64,000 bases of DNA from NCBI GenBank assembly GCA_977006965.1, contig OZ345359.1, positions 2,232,001-2,296,000 on the forward strand. The letters are read 5' to 3'. Both the position numbers and the translations under genes were made by a program. This document shows positions 23,062 to 34,641 of the stretch, one piece after another. The DNA is from Phymatolithon calcareum (Eukaryota; Rhodophyta; Florideophyceae; Hapalidiales). The notes under the pieces are model-generated. The model had not been told where the DNA came from and made no database searches. It saw only the letters and a list, made by a program, of their open reading frames with translations. The first letter of the stretch is position 1. Each line of letters opens with the position of its first letter.

Positions 23062-23378
23062 TGTTATGTTTCTCTACCTTACGGTCGCCCTCTCGACCGA
23101 TGCCGCAGCGCGGAAGTCAGGCATTGACATCCTCGGTCGGCAATGCTAGCACACTGATGTAATGTGCATCATCCTATTGCGTCCTATTGGCTAATATTCC
23201 TCGCTTGTTTATGGTTACCAATATGATCCCATTTTCTTGATTGACTAGATATTATCATACCATTATTTTGTTAGTATATATACCAAGGCGGTATAGCCGA
23301 AATTAAATTCGCCACGGAAGTCACCGAGCATACACCGTCAACCAAACCTCGCCCTCGCTCGACTCTGACTGCACAACA
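23062..23378 (+). repeat. 3' LTR of chromovirus (left)
   Basis: 317 bp, same ends as the 5' LTR, preceded by the purine-rich tract at 23052-23060. Confidence 0.95.
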
Positions 23379-24190
23379 AAAAGTTGCTAAAATCGGATTC
23401 GGATGCAAAAATAACGTTCTATAATACATATTGGAGCGCAACATTTGTGATGCAACCCATTCTTTTCCAAGAACCCGTGAAGAGGCCGTATAACTCTAGA
23501 GAACCTCAAGAACTTGAAATAAAAGTCCACCGTCGAAACAATAATCGAGTCCGCGGTCGAGGCTCACGAAGTTTTAACACGCTCCTTCAGAGTCTGTTTT
23601 TGGCGACATGTGTAGTTCACTAGCTTGCTCGTCGTGATGTTCCCTAATGAAATAGTGCTGTCATGCGACACAGCTGACTCTGGTAGTTTAGCTCTGCTGT
23701 TGTACGCCCCGATTAAATTAGGTCGTCACACGATCTTCGTGCTGGCATGAAGATTTTCCATTCCTTCTAACGCTTTCACGCAGCATGCACACTTTACTTC
23801 TGCTCCCTGAATGACTGTCTCCAATGTGCAGCTAAAAGAGGAAGTTGTCTTACTCTTGGTAGCCTTGTGGATTTATCCTTATGCGCATTTCGACCGGATG
23901 ACCATTTTTTAGATGCGCAAGGGCAGAGCTGGAGCTCGCAACACTTGACTGCATTCGAGAATCGAACAATGCAACTTACAGAAAGTTGCCGTGATATGTT
24001 TCGGTTCACAGTCTACGTGCACACAATGAGTGTTGGCTTTGGTTCTGGAGATAGCGAGTAGTCTTGCGAGATGCGAGAATTTGAGTACTGCAAACGTCGA
24101 TTTTTTTCCAGTTCGCTGTAGATTGGTGGTGTCCGTATACGTGGAAGCACAGGTTTTGTCAGTACCTTCCAAGGATCCAACCAATAGTAA
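23379..24190. other. Inner end of P1 left arm, no gene recognised
   Basis: Short frames such as 23384-23623 have no recognisable domain. This sequence is presumably the original flank of the carbonic anhydrase locus. Mirrored at 26187-26998. Confidence 0.4.
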
Positions 24191-24697
24191 CAACAAACTT
24201 CTTTTAATCGAGATGTATATATTTGTAGTTGTGGGTTGATCGCTATGGACATGGACTGCAATTGCAAAATCTCGAAATCAGTATATTTCGTATAAAAGCA
24301 TGCGAACTTGGGAGGAACAGGAATGAAGATGACAAGGAGATGGCGTCAATGTGACCAGCGAAGAAGATACAGTATGGGACAAAAGTTTCAGCGTCGCGAT
24401 TGTAAGCAATATGCATTCCACCAGTTAAGAGAAACTTGTCCAGTTGGATATTTTACATGACAAAATAGTTTCCTGACAAAAACGAAACATGCATATCCCA
24501 CGTTGGAAGTCCCGATCGCATTCGCCTCTCCCTACCTTTGCGTCCCTCACTCCTACCTGAGGCCAGAACAAATAATGTTAATTTTTACACTGCATCTCAG
24601 TGTTGAACAAATACCAAGCATTGAAAATACACTCGAGCAGAAAAAGATACACCTAGACTGTTTAACAGAATACCCAGTTACAGCCCCTTAATCACGC

Positions 24698-24705
24698 TAT
24701 ATAAG
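24698..24705 (+). promoter_or_regulatory. TATA-like box upstream of the carbonic anhydrase-like gene
   Basis: TATATAAG lies 93 bp before the chosen ATG in the unique P1 spacer. Position fits a core promoter, but no transcript evidence is available. Confidence 0.4.
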
Positions 24706-24797
24706 TAATCGTCTTTGTGCACGTTCCCAGCAAGTTTGCAACATCCGCAGCAACACAGAACCTTCACATTGTGGCGCCTTCCACCACCCCCGCCTTC

Positions 24798-25601
24798 ATG
24801 CCTTCTCTCGCCACTAACTTCACCGGCCCGCGCCTCGGCGCAAAGCCCATCCGTTGCGCTCACCTCTGTGCGGAGTCCGTGTCCGCCGTCACCACAGATG
24901 TCTCCACCTTCCAATCCCCTGTGGATGTGCTGATCAACGAGACCGTTACATCCCCTGCGTCCAATGCACCTGAGATCACAGTGTCAACCAATCTAACGCT
25001 TTCACGCGAGTATGAGGAGGAGAACGGAAACTACCACATGAAGCCGTCGAACGCCGGTACGTCCAAGGCCGGTTCAATCACCTTCAACAGGGAAACTTAC
25101 TATCTCGCACAAATGCACGTCCATAACCGCTCCGAGCATCATCTGGATGGAATCGACTTCCCCATGGAGTTGCATCTCGTGCACACGCGCGTGCAGAACG
25201 GGTCTAGCGACACGAAACCCACGATCTGTGTGCTGGGTATTTTTATTGACATAGGCGAGTTTAACACAGAGTTTGAAAAGTTACTCGACAAGATGGAGGA
25301 GAAGGACGAGGAGGAGGACAAGAGGTCGGACAAGGAGGAGGACAGTGACGAGGACAATGAGGATTCCGTCAATGTGGCGTCGATGCTTGGCAATGCGCTG
25401 CAAGAGAACCAGTTGGTCTCGTTGATTGGATCCACCACCACAGACCCATGGACGCGTAACGTGCAGTGGATCCTGTCACAGGAGATCATCTACGTCGCTC
25501 GGGACCAGGTGACACAGTACCAAAACATTGAAGGGGTGCGCGTTCCAAATAACAGGGCAATTTACCGGACTAGCGATCGGACCATCACTAAGTATAACTA
25601 A
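24798..25601 (+). CDS. Alpha-carbonic anhydrase-like protein
   Basis: Alpha-carbonic anhydrases are zinc enzymes that interconvert CO2 and bicarbonate. From the first ATG the protein has 267 residues. Family signposts in order: QSPVDV (about residue 39; QSPIDI in the family), AQMHVHNRSEH with two zinc-ligand His (about 107 and 109) and the conserved Glu, MELHLVH with the third zinc His (about 126), GIFIDIGE, and a C-terminal segment like the family's end. Oddities: a roughly 30-residue acidic Glu/Asp/Lys insert near residue 175, the usual LTTPPC loop replaced by TTTDPW (disulfide Cys and one Pro lost), and no signal peptide or N-terminal part before QSPVDV. A 5' exon may be missing. It is the only substantial intact frame in the P1 spacer. 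A possible polyadenylation signal (aataaa) is at 25741. Confidence 0.8.
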   Translation: MPSLATNFTGPRLGAKPIRCAHLCAESVSAVTTDVSTFQSPVDVLINETVTSPASNAPEITVSTNLTLSREYEEENGNYHMKPSNAGTSKAGSITFNRETYYLAQMHVHNRSEHHLDGIDFPMELHLVHTRVQNGSSDTKPTICVLGIFIDIGEFNTEFEKLLDKMEEKDEEEDKRSDKEEDSDEDNEDSVNVASMLGNALQENQLVSLIGSTTTDPWTRNVQWILSQEIIYVARDQVTQYQNIEGVRVPNNRAIYRTSDRTITKYN

Positions 25602-26186
25602 CTGGTTGTGAGCAAGCATCAAAAATTGACCATGTGCTATGGTCGAGGTCATTTACAGCTGTAAATCTATTCTTTCTGTCTGCTAACCTTTGCGTTGTTG
25701 TCAACTTCATAAATCAAAATGACATCTTGTAGAAATGAGGAATAAACATATGCACTTTTCGCAATGCAGTTACATCTGACAAATTCTTCGTCCCGCGCAA
25801 ACCAGAGGCTCCAAAAGGAGAGGGAACTTGGGTGTAATCCTCAGAGCGCCAAGAAGTATCTACTGGTCTCGCAATGGGGCACAGGGGCTATGTGAGCGGC
25901 AAGATGTCTTGCCGTTGAATTGCTTCCAACCTTCTCAAACATGGCCGGCAGGAGCTATTTAATTCTGCAGCAGTTTCAAGTTGTTGGCCGTGCGAAATAT
26001 GTGCGTTACGCACAGGAGACGAGAAGACATGCTTTGCCCGATTTGGGAAACGGTAACCTGATAAGCCATGCTCGGCAGTTCGTCTCCATCTTATCCCTGC
26101 TGCTCACACACCGCGCACTAAGAGTACCTGATAATATTAGAGCCAAGTTAGTGAACCGTACGCCCTAGCGCTCGTTGAAGGCAACC
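25602..26186. other. 3' flank in the P1 spacer, no gene recognised
   Basis: Contains aataaa at 25741. The frame 25920-26168 shows no domain. Confidence 0.4.
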
Positions 26187-26998
26187 TTACTATTGGTTGG
26201 ATCCTTGGAAGGTACTGACAAAACCTGTGCTTCCACGTATACGGACACCACCAATCTACAGCGAACTGGAAAAAAATCGACGTTTGCAGTACTCAAATTC
26301 TCGCATCTCGCAAGACTACTCGCTATCTCCAGAACCAAAGCCAACACTCATTGTGTGCACGTAGACTGTGAACCGAAACATATCACGGCAACTTTCTGTA
26401 AGTTGCATTGTTCGATTCTCGAATGCAGTCAAGTGTTGCGAGCTCCAGCTCTGCCCTTGCGCATCTAAAAAATGGTCATCCGGTCGAAATGCGCATAAGG
26501 ATAAATCCACAAGGCTACCAAGAGTAAGACAACTTCCTCTTTTAGCTGCACATTGGAGACAGTCATTCAGGGAGCAGAAGTAAAGTGTGCATGCTGCGTG
26601 AAAGCGTTAGAAGGAATGGAAAATCTTCATGCCAGCACGAAGATCGTGTGACGACCTAATTTAATCGGGGCGTACAACAGCAGAGCTAAACTACCAGAGT
26701 CAGCTGTGTCGCATGACAGCACTATTTCATTAGGGAACATCACGACGAGCAAGCTAGTGAACTACACATGTCGCCAAAAACAGACTCTGAAGGAGCGTGT
26801 TAAAACTTCGTGAGCCTCGACCGCGGACTCGATTATTGTTTCGACGGTGGACTTTTATTTCAAGTTCTTGAGGTTCTCTAGAGTTATACGGCCTCTTCAC
26901 GGGTTCTTGGAAAAGAATGGGTTGCATCACAAATGTTGCGCTCCAATATGTATTATAGAACGTTATTTTTGCATCCGAATCCGATTTTAGCAACTTTT

Positions 26999-27315
26999 TG
27001 TTGTGCAGTCAGAGTCGAGCGAGGGCGAGGTTTGGTTGACGGTGTATGCTCGGTGACTTCCGTGGCGAATTTAATTTCGGCTATACCGCCTTGGTATATA
27101 TACTAACAAAATAATGGTATGATAATATCTAGTCAATCAAGAAAATGGGATCATATTGGTAACCATAAACAAGCGAGGAATATTAGCCAATAGGACGCAA
27201 TAGGATGATGCACATTACATCAGTGTGCTAGCATTGCCGACCGAGGATGTCAATGCCTGACTTCCGCGCTGCGGCATCGGTCGAGAGGGCGACCGTAAGG
27301 TAGAGAAACATAACA
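26999..27315 (-). repeat. 3' LTR of chromovirus (right)
   Basis: 317 bp, the mirror of 23062-23378. Confidence 0.95.
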
Positions 27316-27331
27316 GTCCCCCACGGTTGGC

Positions 27332-30300
27332 CTAGAGGCCGATGGAGCTCCGTGCGCGACGCATCACTTTTGTCTGACGGTGTCGGTTGAAGAACGTGCG
27401 GACTTTAGAGGGGACGTCGTCAAACATAACGGTAAGCGGCTCCCAGGAATCGCCTGAAGAAGTAAGGCCCTTCCAAGAGACGAGGACTTCGAAGTGATCT
27501 GCTGCTTCGCGGAGGTCCTTGATTTTGTCCACAGAATACCAGATCCGATCCGTAAACTCTGCGATTACCTGCATTTGTGTCGGCGTCCCGACCGTAGCGT
27601 CGGCGTAGGCCTTAATGCGACAGATGTGCACAACTGCTGTGGAGTTGTTTGTAAGATGGTCAATCTCGACTGTGAAGTCTGAGAGAATGCGTGAGATGCG
27701 GCGGGGCCCGACCCAGTTCGTCGACATCTTTGTGCGCGGTCCATGAGTGCGAGCAACAACGACATAGTCCCCCACGGTTGGCTTGTAGGGAAATACATGC
27801 GTCTTAGCGTTGTGACGTTCAACGGCTTTCTTTCGGGTTTCGGACAGAGTCTGATCGACTTCCTTGTGCATCTTGTCGAGAGAATGGTGCAGATTGTCGA
27901 TACCGAGCTTCTGTTCAAGCCTTGCATGGTCTTGAGACTGCATGTTCCGAACGTTACACTGGGTGAGAGCAACTGTGAGTGAGTGACCGGGAGGCATACC
28001 CGTGTGGACGGTTATTGGAGCGCGACCACCGAGCCGACGAGAAGAAGAGTTGTTAATGATGCTCTGAATAGCCTGAACTGATTTGGGCCATTCTGCTTCA
28101 GGTGTGCGTGTTTCTGCATTGAATGCATGCATCACACGAAGAACTTCCTTGCAAACAGACTGAACTGTTCCATTCGACCATGGTGCGTAGACTGTAGAGA
28201 AACGGTGCTTGACTCCCAGTGACGACGCAAGATTCTGCATGACCTTATCGCAGAAATGAGGTCCTTGGTCTGAGAACCATTCCAGGACGGGGACGAATGT
28301 CGAGAAGTATTCAGTGAGGACGCTGGCGGTAGTTTCTGCTTTCTTGCAGGGACGGAGGAAAACGTAGCCGGAGAAGTCGTCTTTCAGAATCAGAATGTAC
28401 TCATGACCGGTGCGAGACTCTCCAACATAGAGAAAGTCGAAGTGGAGTAATTCAGACGGACGCTGAGCGTGGATTTGTTGGCCAAGAGGGCGAGGGACCT
28501 TGGAACCGCTCGAAGAAAGAGAGCAGACAAGTCAGCTTTGCACGAAGGCCTTGACATCGGCATCAACAGTAGACCAGTGAAGCTTTTCCTTGATAATGTT
28601 CGTGGTGGCAGTCAGCCCTCGATGTCCTCCGAGACCGCAATGAGCTGCGACACAAATTCGCAATTGCAGCTCTTCGTCGTCGTCTGGAATGTAGATCTTC
28701 CCGTTCTCGTTCTTCCATATGCCGCAATTCTGGTCGGGCGTGTGAGTGAAACCAGAGTCCGGCGTTGGCGGCGATGCAAGCTAAGACTTAGCCACAACAT
28801 CCAGGGAAGGAAGGTCTGGTAGATCTTCGGTGATCAGAGGCACTCGAAGAACGCTGAGGCGTCGAGCAGGAGACTCAGAATTTCCTGGGGCTGCCCATCG
28901 AGTGAGAATGTCGGCCCAAGTATTGAGCTCTCCGGCGATGTGCTCAACAGTGAAGTTGAACTCAGCGAGGCGTAATGCCCATCGCTGTGTCTTGTGAACG
29001 ATATGACGTGCAACGTTGGCGTTGAAACGAGTTGGCGATAGCATGTACAGGATATTCTTGTGATCGGTGAACAGCGAGAATTCTCCGCATGCTGCAAGTA
29101 TGTGAGAAAGCCGAGTGATGCTTGCGATAATCGCGTAGCTCTCTTGCTCAAGAGTCGTCCAGCGTGACGGAGGTCCTCGAAATGAGCCAGAGACGAAAGC
29201 AACGGGAGAATGCTTCCATTGATGCGGCAGCAGTGTGCTTGCTGCGATCTAGACTGGATCGACCTGGGTCAGGACACCGGCCCAATGCGTCGAAGAGGCA
29301 TCCGTAAAGAGACACAGGCGTTTTCCTGGATCTGGTGTGGCAAGAGTGACTTGATGAGTGATGGCCTGAATGAGGGATGAGAATGCAGCTCGGTGCTCAT
29401 CCCCCCATGCCGAAAGAGGGCGATTACGAATCTTAGACTTCTTTCGAGTGTTGTGCAAGGAATACTGGGATTCCAACAGGCTGTGTAAAGGCTCGATGAG
29501 CTCTGAGAATTTCGGTATGGTAGTTCTCATCCAGTTTGCTCCATGTACAAGCTCCATAAAAGAGCCGACAGTTCTTGGGGGCTCCATGGACGTTATAGCC
29601 TCATATTGGCGTGGATGAAACTTGATGCCTTTTACGTCAATGATTCGGCCGCAGAATTGGACACTGGCTGCAATAAAATTGCACTTTCTCGGGTTGAGCT
29701 TGAGGCCTTTCGTCTGACAGATTTCAAGTACAGCCTTCAGCGTTGTGATCAATTTCTCGGCATCTGTAGAGTAACCCAACATATCGTCGAGCCATATGAG
29801 CAAGTCCAAGTGAGAGAAGAAAGATTCCATGGATGACTGGAAATAAGATACTGAGTTCGTGGCGCCATGCAGAACTCGATTCGGTGTGAAGACACCAAAT
29901 GGCGTGTGGAAGGACTGGCATTCTTGTGAGCTCTTGGAGAGAGGAAACTGCCAGTATCCATGAATAAAGTCGAGCTGAAAGAAGATGGATGCTCCGGCAA
30001 GCTTTGCGAGCATCGGATCAGCATGCGGCATTGGCCACACGTGCTTCTTTGTCTGGGCGTTGACAGGGCGGAGATCAACGGTGAAACGATATCCTTCAGG
30101 TCCATCCTTCGGAACGATGAGAGGGGCGCAAGCCCATTTCGAAGAAGGGTTGCGGTAGATGTATCCTAAATCTAGGAGCTCATCGCATTTCTTCTTCATG
30201 AATTTCAGTTGCTCGGGCGAGTACGTGCGCTGGAGAACTTTTACAGGACGTTCCTCGCTTTCAAATTTGATCTCCATTGGTGGAGCATCGAGAGGTGGAT

Positions 30301-32022
30301 CCGCATCGAGTCGAATGCGAAAGACGTCCTTGTACTCTAGAACCATGTTCTGGAAAGGCTCCTTGAGGCGATTTGGCAGGTGCTTTTCGTCACGCTGAAT
30401 GGCGTCGTCTATAGCATGCTTGAGCTCGTTCTCGTCCTGGCCACCAATTCCGAAATCCTTGTAGTCAATGTCGTCTCCCTCCATTAGCGGAAAATCGCCG
30501 TTGGCGACAATCTTGCATAGGCGAGGGGTATCATCTGAATACCTCAGAGCGTGCGGCATATCCGGAGTGGGTTCTGCAAAGCCAGTGAGAAGTTTCACGC
30601 CCAGCTTTCCGATCTTTGTTGGGGAAGGCTCTTCATTGAGACTGCCGTAGTCCAAGGACGAGAGATGGTCAACGTTATGAGCGATGAAGTCTGTGACGCT
30701 GAGGCCAGAGTGGACAAGGAACGGATTCCCGAGGATGATTTCTCCAGGACATGACGCTCCATCGATGGTTGAATTCTCTTCGCAGGGCATGATGTAAGCC
30801 TTGATATTTCGAAGACGACAAGGTCCAGCGACAGTATTAAGCTTCGGACTGATCTGAACTTGTCCGAGAACATTAACTTCGTGGCCGTCGACAGCCTTGA
30901 AATTGCGTCCATTTGTTGAGAGCAGGGTCGGTAGGAAATGACCGTGGTCTCCCAGGTACTTGACCATCGTATCGGAGATTGCGACATCGTCAGCACCGGA
31001 GTCAATGCGGCAGGCGAAGTTGTGGCCATGAAGGTCGGCCAGAATTACCGCGCTTGATGAGGGTGAAGATAGCAACGGAGGCCTCGGCTGAGACTCTGCA
31101 GTGGCGGTCTGCGTGTCCATGAGAGCTGAGACTTTTGCGCTTTCCGCATTCTTCTTAGGCTTCTTGGCGGCCCTATGCGCCTCGAGAAGAAGTTTTTTCT
31201 TGTCGTCAGAGGTGTACTTGCAATCCTTGACGAAGTGCTTCTGGTTGCAGTCTGGGTTCAGACAGTCCGGAAGCTTTGGTTTTTCCCCCTTTCCAGAAAA
31301 ATATCCTGAAGAGGATGTAGCGGATGATGTACGGTCCTTCTTCAACTCGTCAATTCCTCTCCCGCGGCTGCTCTTTTGAGAAGATCGGAATGCTCGGAGA
31401 GGATGGTACTTTTCGCAGACTTCGGCCTCGTCAGCCAGAAATTCTGCGAAAGCGAAGAAGTCGTCCTTGAGTTCGTTTTTCTCAAGGCGAATCGCATCTT
31501 CAACCCGGGACTTGAGCGCTGGAGGCTGCAAAACTGCGATTAGATGCTTAACGGCGGCTTTCGGAGCCTTCTCGACGAAGGCCCAGCCACGACGCTCACA
31601 AAGCTCTAGGTAGCTTGTCTGTAGCATTAGAATGCGTAGACGGGCATCTGGTTCCGAGCTGTCAAGGCGAACGTTGCGCTTGACATCGGAGAGGGCGTCG
31701 TCGAACGACACGGGCTTGCTGCCTCCAACGAGGGTGAAAAGACGGTTCTTGATGACTTCGTCCGTCAAATAGTTGACGTTGGTGTAGTCTTTACCGAAGA
31801 TGCGGGCGCGAAGCAGTGAGTGTAAAAAATGGCATCGATGCTGCCAGCCCACGAGATTGGCTTCAGCCCTTGTTGCGCAGCGACAGCATACTCGTAGTGA
31901 GCACTCTCGGCGAGAAAATGTTGTATCGCCTTGCGAGAAATGCTGCTGAGTCTTGGTGCCTGGATTGGCGCAAAGAGGTTGGCGGAAGTACCTCCAGATA
32001 GAGGTGGCGTAGAGTCTCCCAT
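27332..32022 (-). pseudogene. Chromovirus gag-pol polyprotein (right)
   Basis: Mirror of 18355-23045. The long frames translate identically, with the same frameshift at the T run, the same three in-frame stops and the same Gln at the third integrase catalytic position. Inactivation therefore preceded the P1 duplication, or gene conversion has kept the arms alike. Confidence 0.93.
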
Positions 32023-32064
32023 GTCGAAGGGTCACTGACTGTCTGCGCAGAGGACAGTTATAAC

Positions 32065-32381
32065 TGTTGTGCAGTCAGAGTCGAGCGAGGGCGAGGTTTG
32101 GTTGATGGTGTATGCCCGGTGACTTCCGTGGCGAATTTAATTTCGGCTATACCGCCTTGGTATATATACTAACAAAATAATGGTATGATAATATCTAGTC
32201 AATCAAGAAAATGGGATCATATTGGTAACCATAAACAAGCGAGGAATATTAGCCAATAGGACGCAATAGGATGATGCACATTATATCAGTGTGCTAGCAT
32301 TGCCGACCGAGGATGTCAATGCCTGACTTCCGCGCTGCGGCATCGGTCGAGAGGGCGACCGTAAGGTAGAGAAACATAACA
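32065..32381 (-). repeat. 5' LTR of chromovirus (right)
   Basis: 317 bp, the mirror of 17996-18312. Confidence 0.95.
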
Positions 32382-32519
32382 CTTTATTTGCATCCACATT
32401 GGGGCGGATTGGACACGGAGCTGGAGTTTGGCGCCGGAAAACGGCTCTGTATGTAGCGATTGGTGTACATACAGTATTTGCAGAATATCTGGAAACGGAA
32501 CGATGAAGCAGTGCTACAA

Positions 32520-33906
32520 AACTCGACCTTATCCGACCCCACTTTTGCAGGTGCCCTGCCAACGCCGTGCTGCGCCGTGGGGCCGCAGGCCCCCACCGGC
32601 CCTGGTCCGGGACCTTCCAGCCCACAATTTACAGTGCTCCCCCCGCCCATGTGGCCCACATTTACAATACTTCCACCCCCATACGCCCACGTGCCGCCTG
32701 GCCGGCCACAGTTCCACCCACGTGCCCGCCTTCCGGCCACCGCCGACTGCAAGCTCGCCACCATCCCGCCGGCTGTCCGTTTATGTTCTGCCGCCTGCCG
32801 CCTTCCGCCCGCAGATGTTCCGTTCGACGCCGTTTTTCCCGCCGCTATTTTGCATGCCGCTGATGTGCACGCCGCTGTTATGCGTGCCGCTGCTGTGCGC
32901 GCCTGATCGCCTTCCGCCCGCTCCACATCCCAATGACGAAGTCGGAAGTGTATGGTTCGACGAATTCTACCCGCGGCTGTTGTGCGGACCGTTGTTTCCT
33001 GCTCGCTGTTCATCTTCCCACGTGCCCGCCTTCCGTCCGCCGCGGTTCTGCCCGCCGCTGTTTTGTGTGCCACTGTTGTGCACGCCGCTGTTCTACCCGC
33101 ATGACCGCCCCCCGCCCACCGCTTTTCTGCACGCGGCTGTTGTGCGTGCCGCTATTCTGCTCGTCTGATCGCCCTCTGTTAGCCGATATCTCCCCGCGGT
33201 TGTTGTTTTCGCCACTGTTTTAGCCCACCTGCCGCCCACCGCAATTCCGTCCGCAGCTGTTCCGCGTGCCGTTATTGGGCACGCCGCTGTTCTGCCCGCA
33301 TCATCGCCCGCCGCTGTTCTCCCCGCGGCTGCTGAGCGCGCCGCTGATGTGCGCGTTGCTGTTTTTGCCGTCCTGCCGCCCACTGCGGTTCTGCCCGTGG
33401 CTGTTGTCTCTGGCGCTGTTCTGACCACCTGATTTCCCTCTCCTGTTCTCCCCGCGGCTGTTGTGCTCGCCGCTGCTGTGCGCGCCGCTGTTCTTGTCCA
33501 CCTGCCGCCCATTGGACAAAAACAGAGACGCGCACAGCAGCGGAGAGCACAACAGCCGCGGGGAGAACAGGAGAGGGCAATCAGGCGGTCAGAACAGCGC
33601 CAGACACAACAGCCACGGGCAGAACATAAGCGGACAGGCGGCGGGAAGGTGGTGAGCATGTGGCGGGCGGTGGCCGGAAGGCGGGCACGTGGGTGGAACT
33701 GTGGCCGGCCAGGCGGCACGTGGGCGTATGGGGGTGGAAGTATTGTAAATGTAGGCCACATGGGCGGCGGGAGCACTGTAAATATATAGGGCTGTAAATT
33801 GTGGGCTGGACGGTCCTGGGCCAGGACCGGTGGTGGCCTGCGGCCCCACGGCGCAGCACGGCGCTGGCAGGGCACCTGCAAAAGTGGGGTCGGATAAGGT
33901 CGAGTT
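32520..33906. mobile_element. Foldback/MITE-like element (right)
   Basis: Mirror of 16471-17857, with at least one substitution visible near 33660. Same 230-bp inverted ends and GC-rich interior. Confidence 0.75.
33388..33625. repeat. 113-bp stem hairpin inside the foldback element (right)
   Basis: Mirror of 16752-16989, with the stem retained. Confidence 0.85.
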
Positions 33907-33964
33907 GCAAAAAATGCCATTCAGCACTCGTCAGTTTCCTAAAAATATCAATTTACCATTGAAT

Positions 33965-34209
33965 TGTAATGCCCTCACATGTGCATTATAATACGAGTAT
34001 GCGCACGCCTCGGGAGATTGCATCTCTTTAACACAGACAACACACATCACTCCCGACAGACAAGACATATAAGACACAAAACAACAGTGAGGACATCAAC
34101 CGTCCTCACGGATACTCTATTCCCAATAAAAGAAACCGCACAGACGACTTTGCTGCGCGGTGTGCCCTCCAGAGTGTTTTCTCGACACTCACTAACAACG
34201 TTCGTTACA
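33965..34209 (+). repeat. Candidate solo LTR (family C), right copy
   Basis: TGTAATG...GTTACA flanked by GAAT at 33961-33964 and 34210-34213. Mirror of 16168-16412. Confidence 0.45.
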
Positions 34210-34387
34210 GAATTATTTTTCCCATTAAGAAAGCGTCACTATACAGATTCGTACCACCTTACAAACAGGGCCCAATGGATACACGGGGCGTGATCCACAT
34301 CATTCTGCCGTATCAAACGCACGCCAAATATCATACCATAGCTTTGAAGGAAACTGTGCAACACCTCTGGTGTGCTCCCATCCAAAC

Positions 34388-34535
34388 TGTCAATCATACT
34401 CCCAAAATGGGTGCTTACATGGGCTTACACTTACCGGCCACAGTGGCCGGCGAGTTCCTGTGTTACTTCATCCTGCTTCCCTTCTCTTCCTTTTCTCTCT
34501 CCCTGGTAGAACGTCTAACACTAAGTAAAGCTACG
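34388..34535 (+). repeat. Probable short LTR / 5' end of Copia-1 (right)
   Basis: Mirror of 15842-15989, with TG/CA ends on the first 134 bp. Confidence 0.5.
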
Positions 34536-34641
34536 CGAGGCGCAAAGCGACCTTTTGAAGAAAATCCGGATTCAACGGTTTGCTTTGTGCTAGCTCCCCT
34601 TTTCCGCCCGACAACACAAGTTCTCACCGCAGTACTGCAAG

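Larger units (their letters stand above)
17996..23378 (+). mobile_element. Chromovirus-type Ty3/Gypsy retrotransposon, left copy
   Basis: 5383 bp with 317-bp LTRs at both ends. A purine-rich tract (gtggggga) lies just before the 3' LTR. Flanking bases TAAAG and AAAAG are a near-perfect 5-bp target duplication. The coding frame has gag, protease, RT, RNase H, integrase and a C-terminal chromodomain in that order. Only about three substitutions separate the LTRs, so it inserted recently, yet the frame has one frameshift and three in-frame stops. The copy in the other P1 arm looks identical. Confidence 0.95.
9853..24190 (+). repeat. P1 left arm of a 14.3-kb inverted duplication
   Basis: Every base x in this arm pairs with 50377-x in the right arm, with no net length difference. 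All features here recur inverted in 26187-40524. Differences are concentrated at the outer end: about 4-5 amino-acid changes per 200 codons in the Copia RT/RNase H region, about one per several hundred codons from 13 to 17 kb, and none noticed from 18 to 24 kb. Confidence 0.97.
26999..32381 (-). mobile_element. Chromovirus, right copy
   Basis: Inverted copy of 17996-23378. LTRs are at 32065-32381 (5') and 26999-27315 (3'). The same three LTR differences are kept, so the duplication copied an inserted, already aged element. Confidence 0.95.
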
